NCBI RefSeq assembly: GCF_003217295.1
Contig: NZ_QJTJ01000003.1
Location: forward strand, 62,001-126,000
DNA: 64,000 nt
Direction of reading: 5' to 3'
Origin: Ureibacillus chungkukjangi
Lineage (GTDB): Bacteria; Bacillota; Bacilli; Bacillales_A; Planococcaceae
Shown piece after piece: positions 1 to 8,199 of this stretch. The notes below the pieces were generated by a model, which did not search any database, was not told the DNA's origin, and saw nothing but the letters and a program-made list of their open reading frames with translations. The first letter of the stretch is position 1. Each line of letters opens with the position of its first letter. Both the position numbers and the translations under genes were made by a program.

Positions 1-90
1 TGTTAGTAGGGTATCCTTATCAATATCCATACCATTTTCATTTATTAAATGTTTTAAGCGATCTCCAATCATTATTCTATCTTCATTCAC
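1..90 (-). CDS. N-terminal end of a putative XRE-family regulator (cut by the window edge)
   Basis: Thirty codons of a minus-strand gene are visible, beginning with GTG at 90 and running off the left edge. AAGGGGG lies seven bases upstream, which favours this GTG over the in-frame ATG at 72. The peptide contains IMIGDRLKHLINENG, which resembles the first helix of Cro/CI-type helix-turn-helix repressors. That is a resemblance over a short stretch only. It is divergent from the promoter at 164-192, so it may be the regulator of the recombinase element to its right. Confidence 0.45.
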   Translation of the reverse strand, partial: MNEDRIMIGDRLKHLINENGMDIDKDTLLT

Positions 91-125
91 ACATAAGCCC
101 CCTTTATTATTATATATTTTATCCC

Positions 126-268
126 GTTTAGTCCGTTTTGTAAAACAAAAAATACACTTAGTCTTTACAAAAGTATTATATTTGGTTATTATAAAGTTAT
201 GAATTAGATTATTCTAATTTATTAAAAATATATGGGTGCCATCAAAATACCACATCAAAACACATCCC
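126..268 (+). promoter_or_regulatory. Promoter and conserved leader, copy A
   Basis: TTTACA (164-169), 17 bases, then TATTAT (187-192) form a plausible sigma-A promoter. A 35-base leader block follows at 234-268, starting GGGTGCC and ending ATCCC. The same arrangement, with the same 17-base spacer and 32 of 35 leader bases identical, recurs at 747-890. The block lies between promoter and ribosome binding site in both cases, so it is probably transcribed. Its function is unknown. Confidence 0.6.
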
Positions 269-288
269 AAAATAACGGGAGTGATTTT

Positions 289-612
289 ATGTACAAAAAA
301 TTAGTATTTAAATCAAAGCAAGAGGTTAATGAATTCATTGCTGAGATGTTTGAAAATTACGGGTATGAGACAAGTTTTAGTTCACCAATGTCTAACGGGA
401 TAAGTGTTTATGGGGAGTGGGTAACAATAAAACTTTATAATGGGTTTTACCACTTTCTTGAATATGATGGTGAGGAATATATTCACTATTGGACAAATGG
501 CAACACCCGTGATAGAGAGATTAGTTATATTTCCAAAGACACAATTATTGATTGGTTATGGGAAGACAGAAAATATGCCTTTGTGCGATTAAATGAAGCA
601 TATTACAAGTAA
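289..612 (+). CDS. Hypothetical protein of the recombinase element
   Basis: The gene encodes 107 residues from the ATG at 289, which sits behind a CGGGAG ribosome binding site. An earlier in-frame ATG at 232 lies inside the conserved leader and has no binding site, so it was not used. The protein is soluble, rich in aromatic and acidic residues (YGEWVTIKLYNGFYHF, WTNGNTRD), and has no membrane segment or signal peptide. I do not recognise the family. It sits on the mobile-element side of a large serine recombinase and shares a duplicated promoter-leader with the recombinase operon, so it is probably element cargo. A strong terminator follows directly. Confidence 0.6.
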   Translation: MYKKLVFKSKQEVNEFIAEMFENYGYETSFSSPMSNGISVYGEWVTIKLYNGFYHFLEYDGEEYIHYWTNGNTRDREISYISKDTIIDWLWEDRKYAFVRLNEAYYK

Positions 613-623
613 AATCAAAAAGT

Positions 624-672
624 GAAAAAAGGTTTTCTTTGAACAGGTATTGTTTAAAGAAAACCTTTTTTC
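624..672 (+). terminator. Rho-independent terminator
   Basis: A perfect 17-base inverted repeat (624-640 with 656-672), with loop GAACAGGTATTGTTT and a T-rich right arm, closes the 289-612 unit. Confidence 0.85.
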
Positions 673-746
673 ATTATATAGGGAGAATAGATTAAGAAAT
701 ATTAGTTATTACTCAAAAAGGTATATATTACTTAAGTATTTCCTGT

Positions 747-890
747 TTAGTCTCTTTTATTAAAAATAAAATGCGTTTGGTCTTTACAAATTTTCCAAAT
801 CACCTTATTATGTAGACAAGGAATTAAGGAATTCCAATTTAATTTAAATACATAAGGGTGCCATCAAAACACTACATCAAAACATATCCC
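747..890 (+). promoter_or_regulatory. Promoter and conserved leader, copy B
   Basis: TTTACA (783-788), 17 bases, TATTAT (806-811), then the 35-base leader block at 856-890. This is the second copy of the arrangement at 126-268. GTTTAGTC upstream is also shared. It drives the 49-codon gene and the recombinase genes. Confidence 0.6.
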
Positions 891-914
891 TTCCAAATTA
901 GGGAGGATATAGTT

Positions 915-1064
915 ATGACATCATTAAAAAAACCATTAAAGAAAAGCAACATTTTTGAAGTAAAAACAAAGGAAGATCTAAAAAGGGAAGAATTTTTAGA
1001 TGTGTTAGCAGAAATGATTTATTTCCATATCCAAAAGAATAATGACAAGGAGGCTGTAATGTAA
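915..1064 (+). CDS. Small charged protein upstream of the recombinase
   Basis: Forty-nine codons from the ATG at 915, preceded by GGGAGGATATAGTT. The protein is short, basic at the N terminus and helical (LKREEFLDVLAEMIYFHI). Its TAA overlaps the ATG of the next gene (TAATG), so translation is coupled to the recombinase reading frame. I do not know the family; small genes in this position occur next to large serine recombinases and may act as accessory or control factors, which is inference. The end of this gene is repeated at the end of the truncated recombinase copy, which marks the boundary of a tandem duplication. Confidence 0.55.
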   Translation: MTSLKKPLKKSNIFEVKTKEDLKREEFLDVLAEMIYFHIQKNNDKEAVM

Positions 1065-1531
1065 TGACAAAAGAAAATCCTAAAGTAGCAATTTACACTC
1101 GTGTAAGTACAGAAGAACAAAAAAAGGTTGAATCCTTGTTAGAAGCACAAAAGGAGGCGCTAACAGCCTTCGCTGCACAAAAAGGATATGAAGTATACGA
1201 TTATTATTCAGATATAGATTCTGGTAAAGATTTTAGTGGACCGGGCATTCAACGCCTCTTTATTGACATGCGAAATGAAAGGTTTGATGCCATTATTGTT
1301 TGGAAAGTAGACCGTATTTCGCATAATAATAGTGATGTAATTCGTTTGGTTGACGAGGAATTAAGACCTAGAGGTGTGAAATTATTAGTTTCAACATGTG
1401 ATATTGATAGTAGTACGGCAAATGGCTACATGTTCATTTCCCTTTTAGGGGCTTTTGCTGAATATCAAGTATCTTGTAGAAAAGACTTATTTCAATTCAA
1501 AAAAATAATGAAAAAGGAGGTTGTAATGTAA
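1064..1531 (+). pseudogene. Truncated tandem copy of the serine recombinase
   Basis: The 155-residue product matches the first about 134 residues of the complete recombinase that follows, then switches to a tail (LFQFKKIMKKEVVM) whose DNA matches the end of the 49-codon gene upstream. It is therefore a tandem duplicate that lost its C-terminal part by deletion. It keeps the nucleophile region YTRVSTEEQ (Ser15, Arg13), but the conserved Arg of the DRxSR motif is His87 here (DRISH), and the SLEGQ motif is degraded to LLEAQ. It lacks the recombinase and zinc-ribbon domains and cannot be an active recombinase alone. It stays in frame, with its own coupled start (TAATG), so it may still be translated. 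Confidence 0.8.
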
Positions 1532-3099
1532 TGACAAAAGGAAATCTAAAAGCAGCAATCTACACCCGTGTGAGTACAGAAGAACAAAAAAGAGTTGGAT
1601 TCTCGTTAGAAGGACAAAAGGAGGATCTAACAGCCTACGCTGCACAAAAAGGATATGAAGTATACGATTATTACACAGATTCAGATTCTGGTAAAGATTT
1701 TAATAGATCAGACATTCAACGCCTCTTTATTGATATGCGAAATGAGAAGTTTGATGCGATTATTGTTTGGAAAGTGGACCGTATTTCACGCAAAAATAGT
1801 GATGTACTTCGTCTGATTGATGAAGAATTAAAGCATAGAGGTATGAAATTATTAGTCTCAACATGTGACATTGATAGTAGTACATCAAATGGCTATATGT
1901 TCATTTCTCTTTTAGGGACTTTTGCAGAATATGAGAGATCATTAATCATTGAACGGGTATCAGCAGGTATGGAGAAAAAATCAAAGTTGGGTCAATGGAA
2001 CGGAGGAGCCTTATTAGGTTATAACGTTATTGATAAAAAATTAGTGGTAAACGAAGAAGAAAGTTTAATAGTTAAAAGAATATTTGAGTTAAGGGCGCAA
2101 GGGAAAGGTTATAAAGCAATTGCTCGTGATTTAAATAGTCGAGGCTACAGAACTAAGAAGAATAGTTCCTTTGGTATTAATGCTGTTAAAACAATATTGG
2201 AAAATGAAACCTATATTGGTAATGTCCGTTGGGGTAGATATAGAAACTGGGCTGCACTTCGAAGAAAGGGGAAAGATGCAGATTATCATGTAGAAAAAGG
2301 TATTCATGAGCCAATCATAGATATGGATACATGGGAGTTGGTTCAGCAAATTGCTACTGTGAATCGAGAAGCAGCCGTCAATGAAAAGAATATAAAAACT
2401 GATTTCTTGCTTTCAGGCATTTTAAAATGTCCTGAATGCGGAAGTGGAACAGTTATGAGCAAAGTTAAAAAGAGAAAAGACGGCTATTATTATTATTATA
2501 TATGCCAAAGTTACCATACTAAGGGGATAGAGGTTTGCCGCCCAAATGTAATTAATAAGGATTGGATTGAAAAATCAATTCTAGAAATTATTAAAGAATT
2601 AGTGGCGAAAAGAACTATTGTAGATGAACTTGTAGAAGAAGTGAATCAAAACTATATTGAAGAAAATGAAGAGATAGTCCTTCAATATGAGGAGAATAAA
2701 AAGCGAATAGTAGAATTAGAAAAGGAGTTAAACAAACTGGACCTTGATTATCGAAAGGGGGATATTACTCCTAAATCATATGGTAGACAAACAAAGAATA
2801 TTGAACTTGATATTGAAACTTTAGAAGAGCAAGTTGTTGAGTTTGAAAGAAAGAATGCTGTGCAGAAAGAGACTATTTCTGCTGAAAAAGTGAGTGAATT
2901 ATTAAAAGCCTTTGATCAAGTATTTGATCAAGCAGATATGCCTTCAAAGAAATTACTCATTCGTTCACTAATAAAAAGTATCGAAGTAAATTTGGACAGA
3001 AAATCACTAAAACGTATTGTCTTCTGGAATTCAGAAGACAGTACAATTTTTTCAGAAATTGTTTTACCACAAGAACCGAGACGGAGAACCGTACCATAA
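1531..3099 (+). CDS. Large serine recombinase (site-specific integrase/excisionase)
   Basis: The 522-residue protein has the layout of large serine recombinases: a resolvase catalytic domain (about 8-150), a recombinase domain (about 155-275), a zinc ribbon with Cys300, Cys303, Cys325 and Cys336, and a coiled coil (about 360-440) of the kind that controls synapsis. Catalytic residues are present: Arg13 and Ser15 in YTRVS, and Arg84 and Arg87 in DRISR. Such enzymes integrate and excise phages, ICEs or integrative elements at short att sites. The gene starts one base inside the stop of the truncated copy, behind AAAAAGGAGG. The element probably extends left out of the window. I could not identify attL or attR. 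Confidence 0.93.
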   Translation: MTKGNLKAAIYTRVSTEEQKRVGFSLEGQKEDLTAYAAQKGYEVYDYYTDSDSGKDFNRSDIQRLFIDMRNEKFDAIIVWKVDRISRKNSDVLRLIDEELKHRGMKLLVSTCDIDSSTSNGYMFISLLGTFAEYERSLIIERVSAGMEKKSKLGQWNGGALLGYNVIDKKLVVNEEESLIVKRIFELRAQGKGYKAIARDLNSRGYRTKKNSSFGINAVKTILENETYIGNVRWGRYRNWAALRRKGKDADYHVEKGIHEPIIDMDTWELVQQIATVNREAAVNEKNIKTDFLLSGILKCPECGSGTVMSKVKKRKDGYYYYYICQSYHTKGIEVCRPNVINKDWIEKSILEIIKELVAKRTIVDELVEEVNQNYIEENEEIVLQYEENKKRIVELEKELNKLDLDYRKGDITPKSYGRQTKNIELDIETLEEQVVEFERKNAVQKETISAEKVSELLKAFDQVFDQADMPSKKLLIRSLIKSIEVNLDRKSLKRIVFWNSEDSTIFSEIVLPQEPRRRTVP

Positions 3100-3438
3100 G
3101 TAAATGAGGTTTTTGAGGGAATATAAGAATCTAAATATTGAAAAACAGTTAATTTATCTAATCAAGTTTTTAAATTGACTAGCACTTTGAAAGGATGTTG
3201 ACAGGCTAGTAAAGCAAAAAGGCTGACTAAAAAAAGAAATTTCTTTTAGCCAGCCTTTTGGATTATACAGTTTTGGAAATGATTTAGTTATTTTTTAATA
3301 AGACCCTTGATTCATCATTAGTGGAATAGAAACTTTTTCCTATAGTTCTTTTATGTATAATTTATTTTAAATAAAAGAAAACACAATCCCCGTTCAGTTG
3401 AACCAATCCACAGCATAAATGATCTGAATACTGCGCAA
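3100..3438. other. Intergenic gap after the recombinase
   Basis: There is no credible gene. It holds one terminator (3217-3259). An attachment site for the recombinase could lie here, next to the end of its gene, but no repeated core is visible within the window. Confidence 0.5.
3217..3259 (+). terminator. Terminator of the recombinase operon
   Basis: The arms AAAAGGCTGACTAAAA and TTTTAGCCAGCCTTTT pair over 16 positions with one mismatch. Confidence 0.75.
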
Positions 3439-3912
3439 TTAAGCATAAGAAGCACCTTCCTTACAGTTAAGTGAAGGTGCTTCTTTTCTAATAGGTTTTG
3501 TAAAGCAACATTGTAAATGTAAGCTTATGCTTAATTCCGAAATATCCATTTCTTTTATGATTTCTGCTATCCGATTTTTTCCCCATTCATACATCATTTC
3601 AACGATAGGAAGTAAAGTCATCCCCAATTCAGTCATGGAATATTCCACTTTCGGTGGAACTTCTGGATAAACCTCACGATGAACTATTCCATCTTCCATC
3701 AGTTCTCTTAATTGATTCGTTAATATTTTATGAGATATTTTTGGAAAAAGCCTTTGGAGATCACTGAATCGATGTGGTCCTTCTACCCCTAAATGCCATA
3801 AAATAACAATTTTCCATTTACCACTTATAATTGATAAGGTAAGTTCTTTTTCACAATTATAATCACCATTTATGATCTTTTCTTTAACTTCATCTCTAAA
3901 TGTACCTGGCAT
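3439..3912 (-). CDS. HxlR-family transcriptional regulator
   Basis: This 157-residue winged-helix protein has the HxlR signature: a Cys near the N terminus ([17 protein letters not shown]), then [16 protein letters not shown], the recognition region [17 protein letters not shown], and the wing [14 protein letters not shown]. HxlR proteins of this type (for example YodB and HypR) often sense electrophiles or oxidants through that Cys. It is divergent from a DJ-1/PfpI gene, the usual arrangement of a regulator and its target. The last about 13 codons run through a hairpin (3447-3485), so the C-terminal residues ([10 protein letters not shown]) are probably not a conserved part of the family. 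Confidence 0.9.
   Translation of the reverse strand: MPGTFRDEVKEKIINGDYNCEKELTLSIISGKWKIVILWHLGVEGPHRFSDLQRLFPKISHKILTNQLRELMEDGIVHREVYPEVPPKVEYSMTELGMTLLPIVEMMYEWGKNRIAEIIKEMDISELSISLHLQCCFTKPIRKEAPSLNCKEGASYA
3447..3485 (-). terminator. Hairpin overlapping the end of the HxlR gene
   Basis: A 13-base perfect stem (AAGAAGCACCTTC with GAAGGTGCTTCTT) lies inside the last codons of the minus-strand gene. It probably acts as the terminator, although the T-tract in the minus direction is weak. Confidence 0.5.
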
Positions 3913-3941
3913 AAATTCTTACCTCCTTATTTATATCAATT

Positions 3942-3993
3942 GTAACCTGTCGGTAACCTCCTTACAAAAAAGTGCATTCTTCACAGTGAAGAA
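3942..3993. promoter_or_regulatory. Candidate HxlR operator region between divergent genes
   Basis: The divergent intergenic region holds a direct repeat of GTAACCT (3942-3948 and 3953-3959, 11-base period) and a perfect 17-base palindrome, TTCTTCACAGTGAAGAA (3977-3993). Either could be the binding site of the neighbouring HxlR protein. Dyad sites are typical for such dimers, so the palindrome is the better candidate. Confidence 0.4.
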
Positions 3994-4060
3994 AACAAGC
4001 AGTAGAATGAAATGGTCGTCTTACCGGCAAATCTTTTACATTAATGAGGAGGAACTACTA

Positions 4061-4579
4061 ATGAGTAAAAAAGCACTTTTAATTATACCACCAGAACGAT
4101 TCAATGAAGACGAATTATTTCAACCAAAAGCGGAATTGGAAAGCAACGGAATTGAAGTGACAATTGCAAGTACAAAAACAGGTGAAATCATAGGGGATTA
4201 TGAAGGTAAAGCAACCGCTGAGGTCATTTTCTCAGACGTTTCTGCTTCTGACTATGATGTTGTATCTGTTATTGGTGGATCTGGTACTAACGATCATTTA
4301 TGGGAAAATCAAGAATTACAAGACTACTTGAAACAAGCGTATACTAATAAAGTTCTTGTAACAGGAATTTGTGCAGGTGCGGTTACTGTAGCTAAAACGG
4401 GTTTACTTACTGGAAGAGAAGCAACTTGCTATCCAGTAGATATACAAAAAGACCAATTAAAAGCGAATAAAGTAACATATGTTGAAAAACATGTTGTTGC
4501 TCATGATGATATTATCACTGGTGATGGTCCAGATGGCGCTAAAGAATTTGGAGAAGCTTTAGTAAAAGCATTAAGCTAA
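4061..4579 (+). CDS. DJ-1/PfpI family protein
   Basis: The 172-residue protein starts at the ATG at 4061 behind GAGGAGG; the frame is open further upstream, but without a binding site. It has the DJ-1/PfpI fold signature: DYDVVSVIGGSG, then the nucleophile elbow VTGICAGAV with Cys104. Family members include glyoxalase III or deglycase-like enzymes, chaperones and proteases; the substrate cannot be told from sequence. Its position divergent to an HxlR regulator suggests induction by reactive electrophiles, which is inference. Confidence 0.88.
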   Translation: MSKKALLIIPPERFNEDELFQPKAELESNGIEVTIASTKTGEIIGDYEGKATAEVIFSDVSASDYDVVSVIGGSGTNDHLWENQELQDYLKQAYTNKVLVTGICAGAVTVAKTGLLTGREATCYPVDIQKDQLKANKVTYVEKHVVAHDDIITGDGPDGAKEFGEALVKALS

Positions 4580-4616
4580 TTCTACAGTCTCTTCGCTGAA
4601 TTTTCATATAAACGAA

Positions 4617-4645
4617 AGCCTACGGAATTAATTCCGTAGTCTTTT
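4617..4645 (+). terminator. Terminator of the DJ-1 gene
   Basis: The palindrome CTACGGAATTAATTCCGTAG (4620-4639) is followed by TCTTTT. The central bases must form a tight loop. Confidence 0.6.
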
Positions 4646-4958
4646 GGCTATCCAAATGTAAGAAAAATACACCAAAAATTAACTCAGATTCAACATGAAC
4701 CGTGTTACGATATTTATATAGTTTTACTAGTTCGTCTTTTAGTTGAATATCAATCAAATTCAATTGAAAACAAGCCTCAACTTTTTGGTCATACTAAAAA
4801 AGTTAAGAGTAAACAGTTAAAAGTTTACATAATTGAAGCGGATAAGAGATTTAAAAGGGTATATTTTTTACACGATGCTGGGAAGAACATAAACTCCACT
4901 GCCACCTTAAAAACTTTATAAAAGAAAGGCAAACCACTCATTATTAAGAGGGATAAAA
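4640..4958. other. Non-coding gap
   Basis: AT-rich, with many stops in all frames. I see no gene and no clear structure. Confidence 0.5.
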
Positions 4959-5243
4959 ATGGAGCATATTATAATGACTGCTGTATTAAAACCAAAAGAA
5001 GGCCTGCAGGGGCAACTATTATCAGAACTCAAAAATGTACAAGCGGCATCAAGGGAAGAGGCAGGTTGTATAAAGTATGACTTGCACCAATCTGAAGACC
5101 AAACTTTCGTTTTATATGAAGTTTGAAAGGATGAGGAAGCGCTGGAATACCATATTCAGTCTGCTCATTATCAGGAATACAGGAACAATATTGCAGACCT
5201 TGTATCAAATAGAGTAGTGTATAAGCTAAAAAAAATGGAATAA
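4959..5243 (+). pseudogene. Antibiotic biosynthesis monooxygenase (ABM)-domain gene with an internal stop
   Basis: An ATG at 4959 behind AAGAGGG opens a 94-codon frame whose translation reads as an ABM/YgiN-type small monooxygenase: KPKEGLQGQLLSELK, REEAGCIKYDLHQSED, FVLYEV, then DEEALEYHIQSAHYQEY. One in-frame TGA at 5124-5126 replaces what is normally Trp in the EVWKD motif; TGG to TGA is a single substitution. Full length matches the family (about 95 residues). Either the gene is freshly inactivated or the base is a sequencing error. ABM enzymes act on quinones and similar ring compounds, which fits the nearby oxidoreductases. Confidence 0.8.
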
Positions 5244-5477
5244 GTTCAAAGATGGAGTGGCGGAACCGTCGAACAAACCTGTTATTTGTAGATTTTTTAG
5301 TGGTCTTTTTTAAGATGGGAGCTTTTCGCCGTATCTCCTTCGAAACAAATCATTTGATTTGGAAGGATCAGATGGCTAATATGGTAATATCGTAAATTAT
5401 CGATTTGGCATGATGCTTTCAAATCATCTATGCAGCTTCCATTGGGATATAGTGATAATCGATATAGAAAGAGGCAA

Positions 5478-5825
5478 ATGACATTGAAGCAGGAATTGGA
5501 AAGCTTAAATGATGAACAAGCCGTTGAAATTTTTAAGGCATTGTCGAACCAGACGAGGGTGAGCATTCTTCAAATGTTAAAAAATCCCCACAGTCATTTT
5601 TCACCGCAAGCCCATATTATTGCTGATGAAGGATTTGAAGGCGGGGTTTGCGTAGGGGATATCCGAAGCAAGGCGGGGATTTCGCAATCCACTACTTCAC
5701 AGTATTTATCGATTCTGCTGCAAAGCGGACTTGTTGAAATAAAGCGAATCGGACAATGGACGTATTATCGCCGTAATGAGGAGACGATTAAAAAGTTCGA
5801 AAAATACATTGGTACAAAAATTTAA
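5478..5825 (+). CDS. ArsR-family regulator of the monooxygenase operon
   Basis: A 115-residue winged-helix protein: EIFKALSNQTRVSILQML is the ArsR entry helix, and AGISQSTTSQYLSILLQSGL is the recognition helix, followed by the wing KRIGQWTYYRRNEE. The metal-binding ELCVCD motif is absent; GGVCVGDI takes its place, as in YczG-like proteins, so a small-molecule or redox signal is more likely than a metal. The start is uncertain: ATG 5478 is only three bases from AAGAGG, and a TTG at 5484 is better spaced. It ends 11 bases before the next gene, so it is cotranscribed with the luciferase-like enzyme. Confidence 0.85.
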   Translation: MTLKQELESLNDEQAVEIFKALSNQTRVSILQMLKNPHSHFSPQAHIIADEGFEGGVCVGDIRSKAGISQSTTSQYLSILLQSGLVEIKRIGQWTYYRRNEETIKKFEKYIGTKI

Positions 5826-5836
5826 GGAGAATTGAA

Positions 5837-6796
5837 GTGAGTTTATTACAGCATCGAGCATATAACAGGTTGTATCAAAAGGATAAAATGACGCTTGGTT
5901 TCGCGATTCCGACGGCAAGGATGTCCAAATATCCGATTATGGAAAATCAGCTGTCGCTTGCCCGCAAAATTGAAGACCATGGTTTCGCGGCATTGTGGCT
6001 TCGGGACGTTACGATTCAGAATTTGAATATTGATGATAATGGTCAAATGTTTGATGTATGGATTTATTTGACCTATCTTGCGGCCCATACAAAGGATATT
6101 GCACTTGGGACGGCTAGTGTGGCCCTCCCTCTGCGCCATCCTGTCAGAGTTGCAAAGGAAGCATCATCTATTGACCGGTTGTTTCCCGAACGGCTGATCA
6201 TGGGAGTGGCTTCAGGAGACCGGGATAAAGATTTCACAGCTTTGGGAATATCCAAGCTCGAAAGCGGAGGGCTGTTTAAAAAGAATTATGCATTCCTTGA
6301 ACGGCTATTAAAGGAGGACAGTCCGACAATCAACAGCGATTTAGGCGTCATCGATGGAACGGATATGAGAATGATCCCCAAGCCTTTTTCTTCGATTCCG
6401 ACCATGGTGACAGGATTCAGCAATCAATCGATTGAATGGATCGCCCAGAATGGGGACGGTTGGATCCAATACCCGAGGATTATCCCACAACAAACTCAAT
6501 TGATTAACGAGTATCGCGAGTTGTCGGAAATTCACGCCCCAGGAGTGTTTAAACCTTTCACTCAGACTTTATTTATCGATTTATCGGAAAATCCCGATGC
6601 GTTTCCTATTCCGATTCCTTTAGGATTTCGTGTAGGGCGCAAACAGTTATTAGAAATTTTATATCAATTTCAATCCATTGGTGTCAATCACCTGGCATTT
6701 GTATTGTATTTTTCAAAGCGCCCTCCCGAGGAAGTCATACAGGAGCTTGGAGAGTTTGTGCGGCCTTACTTTCCGACTCATGAAATTCCAGTATGA
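5837..6796 (+). CDS. LLM-class flavin-dependent oxidoreductase (BA3436-type)
   Basis: The 319-residue protein is a luciferase-like TIM-barrel enzyme: GFAIPTARMSKYPIMENQ at the N terminus, FAALWLRDV, TKDIALGTASVALPLRHPV, and LIMGVASGDRD. These match the subfamily of luciferase-type oxidoreductases I know from Bacillus as BA3436-like. Such enzymes use FMNH2 from a separate reductase; the substrate is unknown. The GTG start at 5837 lies seven bases after AAGGAG and 11 bases after the ArsR stop. Base composition looks visibly more GC-rich than the flanking genes, which suggests transfer. Confidence 0.88.
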   Translation: MSLLQHRAYNRLYQKDKMTLGFAIPTARMSKYPIMENQLSLARKIEDHGFAALWLRDVTIQNLNIDDNGQMFDVWIYLTYLAAHTKDIALGTASVALPLRHPVRVAKEASSIDRLFPERLIMGVASGDRDKDFTALGISKLESGGLFKKNYAFLERLLKEDSPTINSDLGVIDGTDMRMIPKPFSSIPTMVTGFSNQSIEWIAQNGDGWIQYPRIIPQQTQLINEYRELSEIHAPGVFKPFTQTLFIDLSENPDAFPIPIPLGFRVGRKQLLEILYQFQSIGVNHLAFVLYFSKRPPEEVIQELGEFVRPYFPTHEIPV

Positions 6797-6839
6797 GATT
6801 AGCTTTTAATAAAATTAGATAAGGGAAGAAGATGAACTT

Positions 6840-7862
6840 ATGTCTAAACATGCAATTAAACTAAACGAAATTCCATTCTCGGTGCTGGATCTTTCACCGA
6901 TAACAGCCGGAAGTACTCCTGCTGATTCTTTCCGCCATACATTAGAACTCGCACAGCATGCTGAAAAACTTGACTACAACCGTTTTTGGCTCGCTGAACA
7001 CCACAATATGCCGTTTATCGCCAGTTCCGCCACTTCTGTGGTGATGTCCCATGTGGCAGCCGGTACATTAAAAATCCGGGTTGGTTCAGGAGGAATCATG
7101 CTGCCGAATCACGCTCCACTCGTCATCGCTGAGCAGTTTGGCACTCTTGAATCCTTATATCCTGGGCGAATTGACCTTGGTCTGGGGCGGGCACCCGGTA
7201 CAGATCAGGGGACCGCTCGTGCATTGAGACGCGACTTGGGAAGTACCGGAGATGACTTTCCTGAGCAATTAGCGGAACTCCGCGGTTACTTTGATCCATC
7301 CTTGGCCCAAGGAAACCCTATAAAAGCGATTCCGGGTGAAGGTTTGAATATTCCAATCTGGCTGCTGGGTTCAAGCGGCTTCAGTGCGCAGCTGGCCGGA
7401 GAACTGGGTTTGCCATTCGCGTTTGCCTCCCATTTCTCGCCACTTAACACTCTGGGTGCTCTACAGATCTATCGTAAGGCGTTTAAGCCTTCGAATGTTC
7501 TCGATAAGCCGTATGCGATGGTGGCATTGAATATCATTGCAGCAGAAACGGATAAAGAGGCAAAACTCCTTTTCACAACCCTGCAGCAGCAATTTTTGAA
7601 TCTGATGAGCGGCAACCTTACACAGCTTCAACCACCGGTAGATGACATATCCGAAGTGGCCAGCAGCTACCAATTAAAGGCTCTCGAGCAGCAATTAGGC
7701 ACATCGATTGTTGGCAGCCAGCAGACGATAAAGGACAAGCTTCATACATTTTTGAAGGAGAGCCAGGCTGATGAAATCATGGCCATTGCCCAAGTTTACG
7801 ACCACAAAGCTCGCCTGCATTCATACGAGCTTCTGGCAGAAATTATAAAAAGCGAAAGGTAA
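6840..7862 (+). CDS. LLM-class flavin-dependent oxidoreductase (MsnO8-like group)
   Basis: The 340-residue protein has the typical pattern of group 1 luciferase-like oxidoreductases: [48 protein letters not shown], and [17 protein letters not shown]. The AEHHNM motif is characteristic of this group. It needs reduced flavin supplied by a partner; the substrate is unknown. It follows the other LLM gene by 43 bases on the same strand, so the two are probably one operon under the ArsR regulator. Composition is GC-richer than the surroundings. The last about 180 bases have a decayed relative at about 10944-11125. Confidence 0.88.
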   Translation: MSKHAIKLNEIPFSVLDLSPITAGSTPADSFRHTLELAQHAEKLDYNRFWLAEHHNMPFIASSATSVVMSHVAAGTLKIRVGSGGIMLPNHAPLVIAEQFGTLESLYPGRIDLGLGRAPGTDQGTARALRRDLGSTGDDFPEQLAELRGYFDPSLAQGNPIKAIPGEGLNIPIWLLGSSGFSAQLAGELGLPFAFASHFSPLNTLGALQIYRKAFKPSNVLDKPYAMVALNIIAAETDKEAKLLFTTLQQQFLNLMSGNLTQLQPPVDDISEVASSYQLKALEQQLGTSIVGSQQTIKDKLHTFLKESQADEIMAIAQVYDHKARLHSYELLAEIIKSER

Positions 7863-8199
7863 AAAGAGGACATCAGCAAGGAAACCTTCTTGATGATTTT
7901 TCTAAGGCATTGAATATGGGTGAAACCGTGAGATCAGGTTATGAGGTTGTTTACAGGATTCCTTAATTAAAAGGAGATCTGATCAAGTATTTCTATGTGC
8001 CGCAAGCAGGATTTGACATCACGAAATCTTCCAAAATACATCATCATCATTAAACAAGTGACAGAGCGATACTAATTGTTTTTATACTCCCATAGATCTA
8101 GCAGTAACATATACTAAACACGGTAGATTACTTATATTTATTGTGTTAAATGAGAATAATACCAACGATGCTTTTCCAAATTTAAGGGGGCTTATCATT
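7863..8199. other. Gap with a possible gene remnant
   Basis: An open frame continues from 7862 to a TAA at 7964-7966, reading GHQQGNLLDDFSKALNMGE and ending GYEVVYRIP. It has no start or binding site of its own and looks like the C-terminal stub of a lost gene whose family I cannot name. The rest, up to the YfkM-like gene, is non-coding. Confidence 0.35.

Noticed and set aside
3100-3438. Search for an attachment site of the recombinase
   Set aside because: No repeated core visible in the window; the other end of the element lies outside.
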